Source: Comamonas sp. SCN 67-35 | GTDB taxonomy: Bacteria; Pseudomonadota; Gammaproteobacteria; Burkholderiales; Burkholderiaceae_C | Length of the DNA: 64,000 bases | Direction of reading: 5' to 3' | NCBI GenBank assembly: GCA_001725255.1 | Contig: MEFV01000014.1 | Location: 17,419 to 81,418, forward strand | Translations under genes and position numbers: made by a program | The notes under the pieces: model-generated | The model's database searches: none | Told to the model about the DNA's origin: nothing | What the model saw: the letters and a program-made list of their open reading frames with translations, nothing else | Shown here: positions 38,482 through 45,758 of the stretch, one piece after another | Layout: each line of letters opens with the position of its first letter | How positions within the stretch are numbered: position 1 is the stretch's first letter

Positions 38482-40410
38482 TCAGGTTGTCACGACCGGC
38501 TTGCCCGCCGCGGGCACGAAGGCGTCGGAGAAGCAGGCGTCCTCGGACAGACCCTGGCCGATGAAGGCCGGCACGGCGTTTTCCACCATGCGCACCGAGC
38601 CGCACAGATAGACCTCGTGGCCGCTCAGGTCCGGAAAGTCGGCCAGCATGGCCTCGTGCACCAGACCGGTACGCCCCTGCCAGTCATCGCCCTCTGCAGG
38701 CTCCGAGACCACGGGCACGACCGTGAAGTTGGCATGCTCGCGCTGCCACGCTTCGCACAGCTGCAGCATGTACAGGTCCTGCGGATGACGCACGCCCCAG
38801 TACAGGCGCATGCTGCGCTGGACGCCCCGCGCGAAGGCATCTTCGACGATGCTCTTGATCGGCGCGAAACCCGTCGCCCCCGCCACGAACAGAATCGGGG
38901 CCGGACCATCGCGCAGCGTGAAGCTGCCCAGCGGCCCCTCGAAGCGGATGAAGTCGCCCTCCTTCATGCTCTCGAACACCCGCGTGGTGAAGAGCCCGCC
39001 GGGCATGTGGCGCACGTGCAGCTCGATGTCGTTGCTCACACCCGGCCGGTTGGCAAACGAGTAGGCGCGCCGCTGCCCATCCTCGAGCAGGATGTTGACG
39101 TACTGTCCGGCGGCAAAATCCAGCGCCGCCTCACCCACCGGCAGGCGCAGCACCACGCGCATCACGTCGGGCGCCAGACGCTCCATCGTCTGCACGGTGG
39201 CGGAGTATTCCTTGACCTTGTGCGTGATGTCGGCGCTCAGAATCTCCACGTTGATGGCCATGTCCACGCGCGGGATGGCGCAGCACATCAGCGCCATGCC
39301 CCTGGCCTTCTGCTCGTTGCTCATGGCGGTGAGCTGGTAGGAACGGTGGTCGTAGGTGCCCTGCTCCACGCTGCAGATGCAGCGGCCGCAGGCGCCATTG
39401 CGGCACTCATAGTCCAGACCGATGCCCGCGCCCAGACCAGCATCCAGGATGGTCTCGCCGGGGCGCACCTTGAACTGCGCGCGCACGTTGCCCGGACCAT
39501 GCACCACCACCTGGTGCACCTCCTTGGCCGGATTGCGGCGAAAGCGCAGCGGCAGCCACGGCTGCAGGGCCACGAAGAGACCGACGACGACGACCAGAGC
39601 CCACACATGGCCCAGCGACCATTCGGACATCAGGGGAAACAGCGGCAGCAGGAACCAGTCCAGCTGGATGCTCGCCACCGCGCGCGACAAATCGCTGATC
39701 CCGCCCTGGCTGTGCACCGGCACCACCAGCGAGAGCACGAGCAGCGTCCCGAGCAAGCCCCAGACGATGGGCCGGGGCGGCGTGGTGCGGGCCTTGGGCA
39801 CGCGCTGCACGTGCACCCACATGATCATCAGCACGATCAGCGGCAGGCCGATGTGCATGAACGACAGCAGCGTGAAGAGCCGCCCGCCCACGTGATCCGA
39901 GTAGAGAAAATTGCGCATCAGCGTGCCGTCGAAGATCGGCAGCCAGTCCAGCCACTCGAAGCTCGTCACCGTCACGTACTGCGCCATCTGGTCCCAGGGC
40001 AGCATGTAGCCGTTGATGCCCGAGGCCCAGACCATCACGATGAGCACGACGCCGGTGATCCACGAGAACCAGCGAAAACCGCGGTAGCGATTGAACGCAA
40101 AGTAGCGCAGCATGTGCAGGCCCATGGTGAGCACCATTGCGTCGGACGCATAGCGATGCACGCTGCGCATGATGCCGCCCAGCCACCACTGCTTCTCTGA
40201 AATGGCCACCACCGAGGCATAGGCATCGGTGATGCCCGTTTCGAAAAAGGCGTACAGATACAGGCCCGAGCCGGCCACCACCCAGAACAGGAAGAAGGTG
40301 ATCGCGCCCAGGTGATAGTAGGGGTTGATGCGATCGCCGAACGCCAGGTTGAAGAGGTTTTCGACGCGCAGGAAGATCCACTGCAGCAGACTCTGGAATT
40401 TTTCTATCAT
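38482..40410 (-). CDS. Cytochrome b fused to [2Fe-2S] ferredoxin and FAD/NAD(P)H reductase
   Basis: This 642-aa membrane protein has an unusual architecture. Residues about 25-290 resemble the N-terminal half of bc1/b6 cytochrome b, with both His pairs spaced as H-x13-H (H85/H99 and H186/H200) for two b hemes. Residues about 300-395 are a plant-type [2Fe-2S] ferredoxin (C336, C341, C344, C376 or C377; CRNGACGRC). The rest is a ferredoxin-NADP reductase-like flavoprotein with the FAD motif RAYS (448-451), AGATGFAPIKS and LCGSVRMVENA. The domain order suggests electron flow NAD(P)H - FAD - [2Fe-2S] - heme b - membrane partner, or the reverse. The ATG at 40410 has a GAAGGAG ribosome site. It is the last gene of the operon. 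Confidence 0.88.
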   Translation of the reverse strand: MIEKFQSLLQWIFLRVENLFNLAFGDRINPYYHLGAITFFLFWVVAGSGLYLYAFFETGITDAYASVVAISEKQWWLGGIMRSVHRYASDAMVLTMGLHMLRYFAFNRYRGFRWFSWITGVVLIVMVWASGINGYMLPWDQMAQYVTVTSFEWLDWLPIFDGTLMRNFLYSDHVGGRLFTLLSFMHIGLPLIVLMIMWVHVQRVPKARTTPPRPIVWGLLGTLLVLSLVVPVHSQGGISDLSRAVASIQLDWFLLPLFPLMSEWSLGHVWALVVVVGLFVALQPWLPLRFRRNPAKEVHQVVVHGPGNVRAQFKVRPGETILDAGLGAGIGLDYECRNGACGRCICSVEQGTYDHRSYQLTAMSNEQKARGMALMCCAIPRVDMAINVEILSADITHKVKEYSATVQTMERLAPDVMRVVLRLPVGEAALDFAAGQYVNILLEDGQRRAYSFANRPGVSNDIELHVRHMPGGLFTTRVFESMKEGDFIRFEGPLGSFTLRDGPAPILFVAGATGFAPIKSIVEDAFARGVQRSMRLYWGVRHPQDLYMLQLCEAWQREHANFTVVPVVSEPAEGDDWQGRTGLVHEAMLADFPDLSGHEVYLCGSVRMVENAVPAFIGQGLSEDACFSDAFVPAAGKPVVTT

Positions 40411-40423
40411 GCCCGGTGCTCCT

Positions 40424-41857
40424 TCAACGCGCCGACCCGGCTGGGGCGCGCATCGCTTGCAGCACCACAACGACAAACAACAAACCGCCGATGATGGCGA
40501 TCAAGCCACCCAGCCCCATCAGGCCCATGCCGGCCACCTCGCCCGTGCTGCGCAGCACCTGCTCGGCCCCCGCCACCTTGCGCTGCACGCCATAACCGCC
40601 GGACCACACGAGGCCGATGATGTGCATGAGCTGGCCGATGCCATAGACCCAGGGCTGCCACGTCGCCAGGCGCCCGCGCGGTGCCTGGTAACCCATGCTG
40701 GGCAGCACGCGATAGACCGCGCCCATGAGCGCGAGCGTGACACCGACGATGCAGCCGTGGTAATGCGCCGGAATGCGCACGTTGCTGCCGCTGATGAAGA
40801 TGCCGATCACGCCACCGGCGGCGAACAGCAGGATGGACGAAAGCAATGCTGCGCGCAGCGGGCGCAGCAGCGGCTCGTGGATGCGCGCCGTGGCGATGCC
40901 CAGCACCACCGCCATGCCCAGCGGCACGATGGCCGGACCGCCCCCCAGGCGCATCGCCCAGGTCAGCAGATTGCGATGCTCCACCGAAGTGATGTCGTGC
41001 GACACATAGGCGTAGGGCGTGGCGAACACCCCCACCAGCGCCAGCAGGAACATCAGCACCACCACGCGCGGCGTGAGCCGGATGCGCGCGCCGCAGGCGC
41101 TCGCCAGCCACAGCCAGGCCACCAGCATGAGCAGCGTCCAGGTGAATTGCAACGCATGCCCGCCACCCCAGAACACGATCTCGTAATAGGTCTTGGCGTC
41201 CAGGTCGGGGCGCAAAACCCACCACGACCAGCCAAAAGCCAGCAGCGCCACCGCCGCCGAAACCGCGGCCGCACTCAGGCCGAAGTGCAGTGCGCCATGA
41301 CCGTCGTAGTGCAGGCCCAGGCGCGGAGCCGCATTGAGACTGCGCAGCACCAGCAGCAACGCGCCCAGGCCGAACACGGCCAGCCCCGCGAGGAACAGGG
41401 TGGAATCGAGCACCGGGATGTAGTTGGACATCACCGGTTCACCCGGATCGACGAAAGGCGCCAGCGCCATCGCCAGCGTGCCCGCGGCCGTCACCCACAA
41501 GCCGGCCCACCCCAGGCGCTGCACGTTGGTGCGCCCGTAAAGGCTCCAGAGCATGCCCGCCATGGCGACGAACCAGACGATGACCGACAGGTCCACGTGC
41601 AGCACCAGTGCCACATGGAAAAAATTGGCCGCGGGCAGCCACTGGTTGACGCCCGGCGTACGCGAAGCCACCAGCAAAATGGCGAAGAGGCCCGAACCGA
41701 TGAGCGCCGCCAGCCCCAGCCAGAGCCAGCCTCGCGCCAGTTGCACACGCGCGTCTCCCGTGATGCGCAACTGGTAGTCGGCCCCCGCCCGTGCCGGCAT
41801 GGGTGCGGCGGCGGCGGCGCGCGAAAACCCGTGCATGGAAACCGTGCTCGTATTCAT
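40424..41857 (-). CDS. Heme-copper oxidase subunit I-like protein lacking CuB ligands
   Basis: This 477-aa protein has about twelve hydrophobic segments and the COX1-type fold, close in length to cbb3-like subunits. Low-spin heme ligands appear as H87 (LHVDLSVIVW) and H367, and a high-spin ligand as H365 (PAHYHGCIVG). Of the CuB site only H234 (GGGHALQFTW) is present. The residue four after it, Tyr in oxidases, is Phe. The expected His-His pair some 50 residues on is replaced by PYAYV (281-285). It may be a heme-only electron-transfer or sensing subunit, or have an altered active site. It overlaps the preceding gene by four bases (ATGA) and is co-transcribed with two cytochrome b fusions. Confidence 0.85.
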   Translation of the reverse strand: MNTSTVSMHGFSRAAAAAPMPARAGADYQLRITGDARVQLARGWLWLGLAALIGSGLFAILLVASRTPGVNQWLPAANFFHVALVLHVDLSVIVWFVAMAGMLWSLYGRTNVQRLGWAGLWVTAAGTLAMALAPFVDPGEPVMSNYIPVLDSTLFLAGLAVFGLGALLLVLRSLNAAPRLGLHYDGHGALHFGLSAAAVSAAVALLAFGWSWWVLRPDLDAKTYYEIVFWGGGHALQFTWTLLMLVAWLWLASACGARIRLTPRVVVLMFLLALVGVFATPYAYVSHDITSVEHRNLLTWAMRLGGGPAIVPLGMAVVLGIATARIHEPLLRPLRAALLSSILLFAAGGVIGIFISGSNVRIPAHYHGCIVGVTLALMGAVYRVLPSMGYQAPRGRLATWQPWVYGIGQLMHIIGLVWSGGYGVQRKVAGAEQVLRSTGEVAGMGLMGLGGLIAIIGGLLFVVVVLQAMRAPAGSAR

Positions 41858-42357
41858 TGGAAGACGATGCCTCCCTTGCCCTGGTCGTAGTCGATCACGA
41901 GCACCTGCGCCGGTTTGAGATTGACGGTCTTCTCCATGCTCTTGAGCGACTCTTCGATGCCCATCTTGTCCTGGAAGCGCACGACGATGTGACGCTCGCC
42001 CGCGGGCACGTTCAGGCGGCGGTAGATCGTGGAGGCGCCGTCATGCGACAGGCCCGAAGGCCGGGCCGTGTGGTTGAGCGCGGGCTGGCCATCGATGTCC
42101 ACCTCGATATGCACGGGCGAGCGCTCGCGCCCGCACTTCATGGCCCGTCGCATGTTCGGCGCCATCTTGGCCTTTTCCGCCTCGGTGTAGGGGCGGCAGT
42201 CTTCCAGCCGCTGTCCGTAGTGCAGGAAGCTCACCTTGATCTCCGCCGTACCGGGCGGCAGGGGGTGATAGGTGGGCCAGCGCGAGAGCACCCCCAAGGC
42301 GACGGCAAAGCAGCCGTAGAGCACGGCCTGCCCAACCCAGTTCAACGCGCGATTCAT
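41854..42357 (-). CDS. Membrane-anchored periplasmic protein of unknown function
   Basis: This 167-aa protein has an N-terminal membrane helix (about residues 7-25, WVGQAVLYGCFAVALGVLS) and a soluble, presumably periplasmic domain. Two cysteines lie at residues 54 and 75, and conserved-looking blocks are TAEIKVSFLHYGQRLEDC and VRFQDKMGIEESL. I do not recognise a family. The GAGGAG ribosome site and four-base overlaps with both neighbours show it is an integral part of the operon, perhaps a structural or assembly subunit of the heme proteins. Confidence 0.8.
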   Translation of the reverse strand: MNRALNWVGQAVLYGCFAVALGVLSRWPTYHPLPPGTAEIKVSFLHYGQRLEDCRPYTEAEKAKMAPNMRRAMKCGRERSPVHIEVDIDGQPALNHTARPSGLSHDGASTIYRRLNVPAGERHIVVRFQDKMGIEESLKSMEKTVNLKPAQVLVIDYDQGKGGIVFQ

Positions 42358-43997
42358 GACGCCATCTCCTCAAAACCAGCAGCTGCGCCCGCCGTCTGCC
42401 AGCGCAATTCATCCAGTGCGGCGGCAAGCGCCGCCTCGTCACCCACATCCGCCCAGACCACGCCCAGGCCGTGCTCCGGCACCTGCTGCCTGAGCCTGGG
42501 CTCGCGCACACGCGCAAGACGCTCGGCCGTCCAGCGCTGGCCCAGGCGATAGGCGCAGGCCCCTTCACGGCAGCCCGCGACCAGCACACCCGTGGCCCCG
42601 GCGCGCAGCGCCCACTCCACGAAGGACGGCGGCAGCATGCCCGCGCAGATCAAATCCATGTGAACCACATCGGGGGCCTGAACGCGCGCTTGCGCTCCCT
42701 CGACGCAGTCGAAGACGACGAACTTTCCCGGCCCGGGCAACATGGCGAGCCGATGCACAAGCTCGGCGCGAAGTGTATCGACGGAAAGCTGCGGCATGTC
42801 GATGCCCGTAACCAGTTCGTGGATACTGCGAAAGGGCGTGGATGACGGACATGAGCCGGCGCAGATGCCGCAGCTCACGCACAGATCGGGGTCCACCTGC
42901 GCCATCAGCGCCCCCGGCTTGCCGCTCGCGTGGGGCACCATGGTGATGGCCGAGTAGGGGCAGTCGTCGAAGCAGCGTTCACAGCCGCTGCAATGCTCGG
43001 GGTAAACCTTGGCCACGGGCGGCCGCTGGCCCGCCGGCAGGAATGGGGGCAGCAGCAGCAAGGCAAACGCGGCGGCCACCAGGGCCCAGACGAACGGCGC
43101 CGACGTCGCATCCACCAGTGGATGAATGAAGAGCAACAGCCAGTCGAGGTGCAGCGCTTGCGCCGCGGTTCCCAGGCTCGCCTCTCCCTGGCTGGCCACC
43201 GGCGCGGCCAGCGACAGCACCAGCAGCATCAGCAACATTCCCGCGGTGAGGTTGCGCGGAGGAAACACCTGCGCCCGGGCCAGGCGCTGCACGTGAAACC
43301 ACAGGCCGAACATCAACATCAGGGGCACGCCGATATGCACGAAGAGAAAGAGCGTGAACAGGCGCTCACCCAATGCCTGCCCGCTGAGGAAATTGCGCGC
43401 CAGCGGCGCCGCGAACAGCGGCAGCGCGTCGAGCCACTCGGCGGTGGAGATGGCCGAATACTGGCCCAGACGATCCCAATTGAGCCAGAAGCCACCGATC
43501 GCGCTGGCAAAAATCAGCAGCACCAGCGGCACCCCCGTAAGCCAGATGGTGCGGCGCGCGTGCGTGTAACGCCCCAGTGCCCACTCGCGCGCCACATGCA
43601 GCAGCAAGACCAGCACCAGCGCATCGGCGCTGTAGCGATGCAGCCCGCGCAGCAGCGTGCCCAACCCCCACGGCACATCCGCGAGGCCTGCGATGGAGGC
43701 ATACGCGCCCACGGCAGACGTATCGAGCACCACGAAGAGCACCACCCCGCTCGCCAGCAGCAGCCAGAGCAGGAGCGTGGCCACCGCCCCCAGGTGCTTG
43801 AGCGGATTGGCGCTGCCGAAGGGGCGGTCGAACGCATGCTCCAGGGCGCGCACCCACGGCGTGAGCGCACTGATCTGCGGCGAAACGCTGGAATCCCGAG
43901 CTGAAGGAGGAGGCACCAATCCTGGCACGCTTGGCGATGGGACGAGCGTCAGGTGGCGCCTCGGCTCCCTTTCCTGCGCGCCCTGCCGGCACGCCAC
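42354..43997 (-). CDS. Cytochrome b fused to 2x[4Fe-4S] ferredoxin and MvhD-like [2Fe-2S] domain
   Basis: Numbering here runs from the GTG at 43997. Residues about 70-320 form a cytochrome b N-half with H120/H134 and H221/H235 (two H-x13-H pairs). Residues about 330-390 are a two-cluster ferredoxin: CSGCERCFDDCP and CVSCGICAGSCP. Residues about 425-547 resemble MvhD/FrhD, the hydrogenase iron-sulfur subunit of methanogens (C431, C451, GCREGAC at 476-481). MvhD normally passes electrons to the flavoprotein HdrA; here it is tied to membrane b hemes. The true start is uncertain: the first GTG overlaps the SCO gene by 49 bases without a clear ribosome site, and GTG codons at about 43931 and 43919 are alternatives. 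Confidence 0.87.
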   Translation of the reverse strand: MACRQGAQEREPRRHLTLVPSPSVPGLVPPPSARDSSVSPQISALTPWVRALEHAFDRPFGSANPLKHLGAVATLLLWLLLASGVVLFVVLDTSAVGAYASIAGLADVPWGLGTLLRGLHRYSADALVLVLLLHVAREWALGRYTHARRTIWLTGVPLVLLIFASAIGGFWLNWDRLGQYSAISTAEWLDALPLFAAPLARNFLSGQALGERLFTLFLFVHIGVPLMLMFGLWFHVQRLARAQVFPPRNLTAGMLLMLLVLSLAAPVASQGEASLGTAAQALHLDWLLLFIHPLVDATSAPFVWALVAAAFALLLLPPFLPAGQRPPVAKVYPEHCSGCERCFDDCPYSAITMVPHASGKPGALMAQVDPDLCVSCGICAGSCPSSTPFRSIHELVTGIDMPQLSVDTLRAELVHRLAMLPGPGKFVVFDCVEGAQARVQAPDVVHMDLICAGMLPPSFVEWALRAGATGVLVAGCREGACAYRLGQRWTAERLARVREPRLRQQVPEHGLGVVWADVGDEAALAAALDELRWQTAGAAAGFEEMAS

Positions 43998-44812
43998 TCA
44001 TTGAAGAAAAACAGCATCATCACGATGAAGAAGGTGATGCCGCCCGCAATCTGCAGGGGCAACGAGTAATCGACCTTGTAGCCCCCGGTTCTCGGGTCGT
44101 AGACGGTGCACAGGATGCGCACGCGATCCATCAGGTTGTCGAGCAGCGTGCTCGATGGCCGATACGTCTTGCCCGCGAGCAGCATCTTCAGCGGCTCGCC
44201 CAGATCACCCGCGGCGAGCTTTTCGCCGTAGACCTGGTGCACGATGCGTCCCTCGGCATCGAGCACGGAGACTTGCAGCACGTGGTCGAATCCGGCCGAG
44301 GTGGCTGCGTAGACAAAGCCGAAATCCTTGGCCAAGGCCGCCACGCTGGCCATCGGCGGACTCAGAAAATCCCAGTTCGGGTTGTTGATGCCGTTCTGCC
44401 TGGCAAAGGACTTGAGCGCCTGCGGGCTGTCTTCGGGTTGATTGAAGCCCACGCTCACCACATTGAACTGATTGGGGCCCACGGCCTTCTGCAAGTCATT
44501 GACGGCATTCTGCAGCGACCGCGTGGTGGTGGGGCAGATCGAGAAACACCCCGTGTAGATGAAGCTCACCAGCAGCGGCTTGCCGCGGTAGGACGACAGT
44601 GCCACCGGCTTGCCCTCGCGGTTGAGCAGGACATGCTCGCCGATCTGGCGCCCCACCGCTTCCTGGCTCACGCGCAGGGCGTAGGTGCCGTCCAGCCCGG
44701 TTCGGGCCGCATGCTGGCCCTGAGCCCAGGCAGGCACGACCATCGTCAGCGCGAGTCCGCAGGCAAGCAGCACGCGGCGCCAGAATCGGCGCGGGGTGGC
44801 TGGCTGGGACAC
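43949..44812 (-). CDS. SCO1/SenC family copper chaperone with C-terminal membrane helix
   Basis: SCO proteins insert copper into the CuA site of subunit II or act as thiol oxidoreductases. The 287-aa protein has a signal sequence (GTG start at 44812, ending about PAWAQG), a thioredoxin-like fold with the metal-binding CxxxC (TGCFSICP) and the distal His near AGFDHVLQVSVLD. It ends in a second hydrophobic helix (AGGITFFIVMMLFFF) and a basic tail, an uncommon addition. The GTG at 44812 is preferred over the adjacent GTG at 44815 because it sits six bases from AAGGAG. It lies directly after ctaB. Confidence 0.9.
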   Translation of the reverse strand: MSQPATPRRFWRRVLLACGLALTMVVPAWAQGQHAARTGLDGTYALRVSQEAVGRQIGEHVLLNREGKPVALSSYRGKPLLVSFIYTGCFSICPTTTRSLQNAVNDLQKAVGPNQFNVVSVGFNQPEDSPQALKSFARQNGINNPNWDFLSPPMASVAALAKDFGFVYAATSAGFDHVLQVSVLDAEGRIVHQVYGEKLAAGDLGEPLKMLLAGKTYRPSSTLLDNLMDRVRILCTVYDPRTGGYKVDYSLPLQIAGGITFFIVMMLFFFNEWRAGRARRKGSRGAT

Positions 44813-44823
44813 CACGTGCTCCT

Positions 44824-45726
44824 TCAGCGCAGGGCTGCGTCGACGCACGCTGCGATGAGCAGCACGCTCAACTGAATCAGGGAGGCAAAGAAGGCGCCCA
44901 TGGCCGCCGAGCGCACCGTGGGCTGACGTACCAGACGCCATGACTTGTAGACGAAGTACAGGCCCCCTGCCGACGCCCCCAGGCCGTAGACCCAGCCGGC
45001 ACCGAAGAACACCGGCGCCACCGAGGCCAGGAACAGCAGCACCGTGCTCACGAAGACGATGTGCGCCGCGCGCCGGGCTCCCACCACGACCGGCAGCATG
45101 GGCACACCGGCATGGGCATAGTCCTGGCTGTTGGCAATCGCCAGGGCCCAGAAATGCGGGGGCGTCCAGAGGAACAGCACCAGTGCGAGCAGCCACGGCA
45201 GAGGCCCGAGCGCCGGGTCGATCGCGGCGGCGCCAGCCAGGACGGCAAAGCTGCCCGCCAGCCCCCCGATGACGATGTTCATGGAGGTGCGGCGCTTGAG
45301 CCAGAGCGTGTACACCACGCCATAGAAGAACGCACCCAGGAAGACGTACAGTGCGGCCGCGCCGTTGAACGCCATCCAGGCCGACGCCACGGCGCCCGCC
45401 AGCATCACGGCCATCAGCACCAGCCAGCCCGGATGGTGCGGCAGCGCGCCGGTGGCAAACGCCCGCCGGGCCGTGCGCTTCATCAGCCGGTCACTCTCGA
45501 ACTCGACGTACTGGTTGTACGCCCCGGCACTGGCCGACGCCGTCAGGACCGACAGCGCCAGCACCAGCACCTGCAACCAGGTCACCGAGGGCCCCGGCGT
45601 GATCACCATGCCCACCAGGGCGGTGATCATGATGAGCACGCCGATGCGCAGCTTGAAGAGCGAGATGACGTCTCGCGCCACCTGCGCCACGCCGCGCTCG
45701 GTCACCTGAAGCGTGGAGGGTTCCAT
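44824..45726 (-). CDS. ctaB: Protoheme IX farnesyltransferase (heme O synthase)
   Basis: CtaB converts heme B to heme O in the inner membrane. The 300-aa product has about eight hydrophobic segments and the UbiA-type prenyltransferase motifs: NQYVEFESDRLMKRTARR (Asp-rich, prenyl-diphosphate binding) and LWTPPHFWALAI with SQDYAHAGVPMLPV. The ATG at 45726 gives the family length; in-frame sequence further upstream belongs to the subunit I gene. Its presence in the operon implies that the neighbouring heme-copper enzyme uses heme O or heme A. Confidence 0.95.
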   Translation of the reverse strand: MEPSTLQVTERGVAQVARDVISLFKLRIGVLIMITALVGMVITPGPSVTWLQVLVLALSVLTASASAGAYNQYVEFESDRLMKRTARRAFATGALPHHPGWLVLMAVMLAGAVASAWMAFNGAAALYVFLGAFFYGVVYTLWLKRRTSMNIVIGGLAGSFAVLAGAAAIDPALGPLPWLLALVLFLWTPPHFWALAIANSQDYAHAGVPMLPVVVGARRAAHIVFVSTVLLFLASVAPVFFGAGWVYGLGASAGGLYFVYKSWRLVRQPTVRSAAMGAFFASLIQLSVLLIAACVDAALR

Positions 45727-45758
45727 CGTTCGATTATCCGCTGACACCCTGCAAACGC

